Part shown: positions 6,789 to 7,851 of the stretch, in pieces
How positions within the stretch are numbered: the first letter of the stretch is position 1
Layout of the letters: each line of letters begins with the position of its first letter
Source of the DNA: an uncultured Bacteroidota bacterium
GTDB lineage: Bacteria > Bacteroidota > Bacteroidia > Bacteroidales > P3
Assembly: GCA_902766265.1 (NCBI GenBank)
Contig: CACXCY010000147.1
Coordinates: forward strand, 1 to 7,851
Direction: 5' to 3'
Length of the DNA: 7,851 nucleotides
Notes under the pieces: generated by a model
The model's database searches: none
What the model saw: only the letters and a program-made list of their open reading frames with translations
What the model was told of the DNA's origin: nothing
Position numbers and translations under genes: made by a program

Positions 6789-6823
6789 CTACTTTTCCAA
6801 ATATCCATCACTCAGCCTCTCAG

Positions 6824-7851
6824 TCACTTCAAATACATCGCGAACACCTCCTCCAGCCGTTTCGTGCAGACAGGACAGAACGGCGCATAGTCACGCATCA
6901 TGCAATGTACCGTAGGACGGTAGACGCCCTTGTAGGCATAGCCCGCTCCCTCATACACGCCTATCGGGCCGCACTCGTTCTTGGGCACATCGGGATTCTC
7001 CGGCGTGGGAATCGGGGTGCCCTTGGGCAGCATGGACTTCCACTTGCTGTCGAAGTCTTTCATGTTGGTGATGTTGGGCTCGTGGGGTTCGTAGTCCTGA
7101 ATGTGCAAGTCGGCATAGGCTAGTTCTTCGTCTACATACTCGTCGGCCAAGCCGCCGAAGGCGTGGCCGAACTCGTGCGGCAGCACATACTCCGCCAGCC
7201 GGTGCATGCTCGTCACGGCGTAGAAGTTGTAGATGGCGCCGCCACCGTATTTCTCGCTGTTCACCATGATGATGATATAGTCGCACGGCGTGGTACCCAG
7301 CATGTCGTGCAGATGCCAAAGATCGAACGTCATCAGGTATCGGTCGATGCCGAAGGTGCCGAACTCGGCATCCACATCAGCCTTCACACCATAGACGTTG
7401 AAGTCGTCACGGTGACCTTTGAACGGCTCCTGGCCGAAGAGGATTTCTTTCATGCGGTAGTAGTCCACACGCAGCTGCGGGTCGCTCGAGGTGTTGTAGC
7501 CCTGCGCCACAATGACCACGTCGATTTTGTCCTTCGGGTCGCCGTGCAACTCGAGGTCGGTGCGCTCGCCGATGTGGTAGTTGAAGTCCAGCTCACGCTC
7601 GTCGGGGTCGAAGTTCACCACCGTCTGGTCGACGAAACCCGCGTCGCCGCGCCGCTGCATGGCAATCTTCACCTCGTTCTTCGGCATCGGCAGCAGCAGT
7701 GTCTCCTCGAAACGGGCCTTCACAGTGCGGCCTTTGGCCGTCCCCTTGTACTCGCGGAAGAGGTTGCTGTAGCACTTGGAATAAATTGTCTTGCCGCTCT
7801 TGGCATCACGCATCTCCACACGGTAGTCTCCGTTGTCGAAGGGGTCTATCA
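6824..7851 (-). CDS. M64-family (IgA peptidase M64) zinc metallopeptidase, N-terminus outside window
   Basis: The reading frame is open to the right edge, so the true start lies outside; 341 residues are visible (numbering from the edge). Near the edge is an M64 N-terminal beta domain (about 1-95, with SGKTIYSKCYSNLF). The catalytic domain follows: DVVIVAQGYN (110-119), YIIIMVNSEKYGGGAIYNFY (191-210) and the zinc site HEFGH at 225-229 (DNA 7177-7163), extended as HAFGGLADEY so that Asp236 and Glu237 complete the family motif HExxHxxxxLxDEY. A cysteine-rich end (HCMMRDYAPFCPVC, about 315-328) is also typical of Bacteroides M64 proteins. All catalytic residues are present. The family is named after a clostridial IgA protease, but most Bacteroidota members have no proven substrate, so IgA cleavage should not be assumed. 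The C-terminus is MYLK with no T9SS tail, so it is not an obvious cargo of the translocon encoded downstream. The lipoprotein gene follows after 35 bp. Confidence 0.9.
   Translation of the reverse strand, partial: IDPFDNGDYRVEMRDAKSGKTIYSKCYSNLFREYKGTAKGRTVKARFEETLLLPMPKNEVKIAMQRRGDAGFVDQTVVNFDPDERELDFNYHIGERTDLELHGDPKDKIDVVIVAQGYNTSSDPQLRVDYYRMKEILFGQEPFKGHRDDFNVYGVKADVDAEFGTFGIDRYLMTFDLWHLHDMLGTTPCDYIIIMVNSEKYGGGAIYNFYAVTSMHRLAEYVLPHEFGHAFGGLADEYVDEELAYADLHIQDYEPHEPNITNMKDFDSKWKSMLPKGTPIPTPENPDVPKNECGPIGVYEGAGYAYKGVYRPTVHCMMRDYAPFCPVCTKRLEEVFAMYLK

Noticed and set aside
6789..6823. Possible fourth heptamer array in the M64-lipoprotein gap (catcact...cagtcact)
   Set aside because: The ACT ends are 16 bp apart, not a multiple of 7, and intervening units do not match the consensus.

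Overview
The window carries five protein genes, all on the minus strand, and no RNA genes. The organism is very probably a member of the Bacteroidales (phylum Bacteroidota). Four things point there: a SprA/Sov translocon gene of the type IX secretion system (T9SS), a gingipain-like C25 peptidase with a T9SS C-terminal sorting tail, a Bacteroidota-type surface-lipoprotein signal, and an M64 peptidase of the Bacteroides type. Start sites also lack strong Shine-Dalgarno sequences, as is usual in this phylum. I cannot name a genus; the style of the sorting tail suggests a host-associated (oral, gut or rumen) lineage.

Layout in the direction of transcription, from right to left. (1) 7851-6824: an M64-family zinc metallopeptidase whose N-terminus lies outside the window. 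(2) 6788-5496: a lipoprotein with an Ig-like first half and a parallel beta-helix second half. (3) 5427-4831: ruvA, the Holliday-junction DNA-binding subunit. (4) 4817-600: a 1405-residue secreted cysteine peptidase of the gingipain (C25) family, with adhesin-like domains, a long Asp-Thr repeat stalk and a T9SS sorting tail. (5) 530-1: the first 176 residues of SprA/Sov, the outer-membrane T9SS translocon, starting at GTG. Gaps between genes are 35, 68, 13 and 69 bp, so the five genes could form one transcript, although no promoter or terminator could be identified.

Gene (5) builds the channel that would export gene (4), so a T9SS cargo protease lies directly upstream of its own translocon gene. 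RuvA next to SprA is, from memory, a common gene order in Bacteroidota; the large gingipain-like gene between them is the unusual part.

The most unexpected structural signal is a 7-bp periodic repeat in three places: the lipoprotein-ruvA spacer, the C25-sprA spacer, and inside ruvA at the flexible domain II-III linker. All three fit a loose plus-strand consensus ending in RACT/ACT. One copy supplies the lipoprotein stop codon and another overlaps the sprA start codon. A second repeat system, 24-bp and 30-bp in-frame units, builds the Asp-Thr stalk of the C25 protein.
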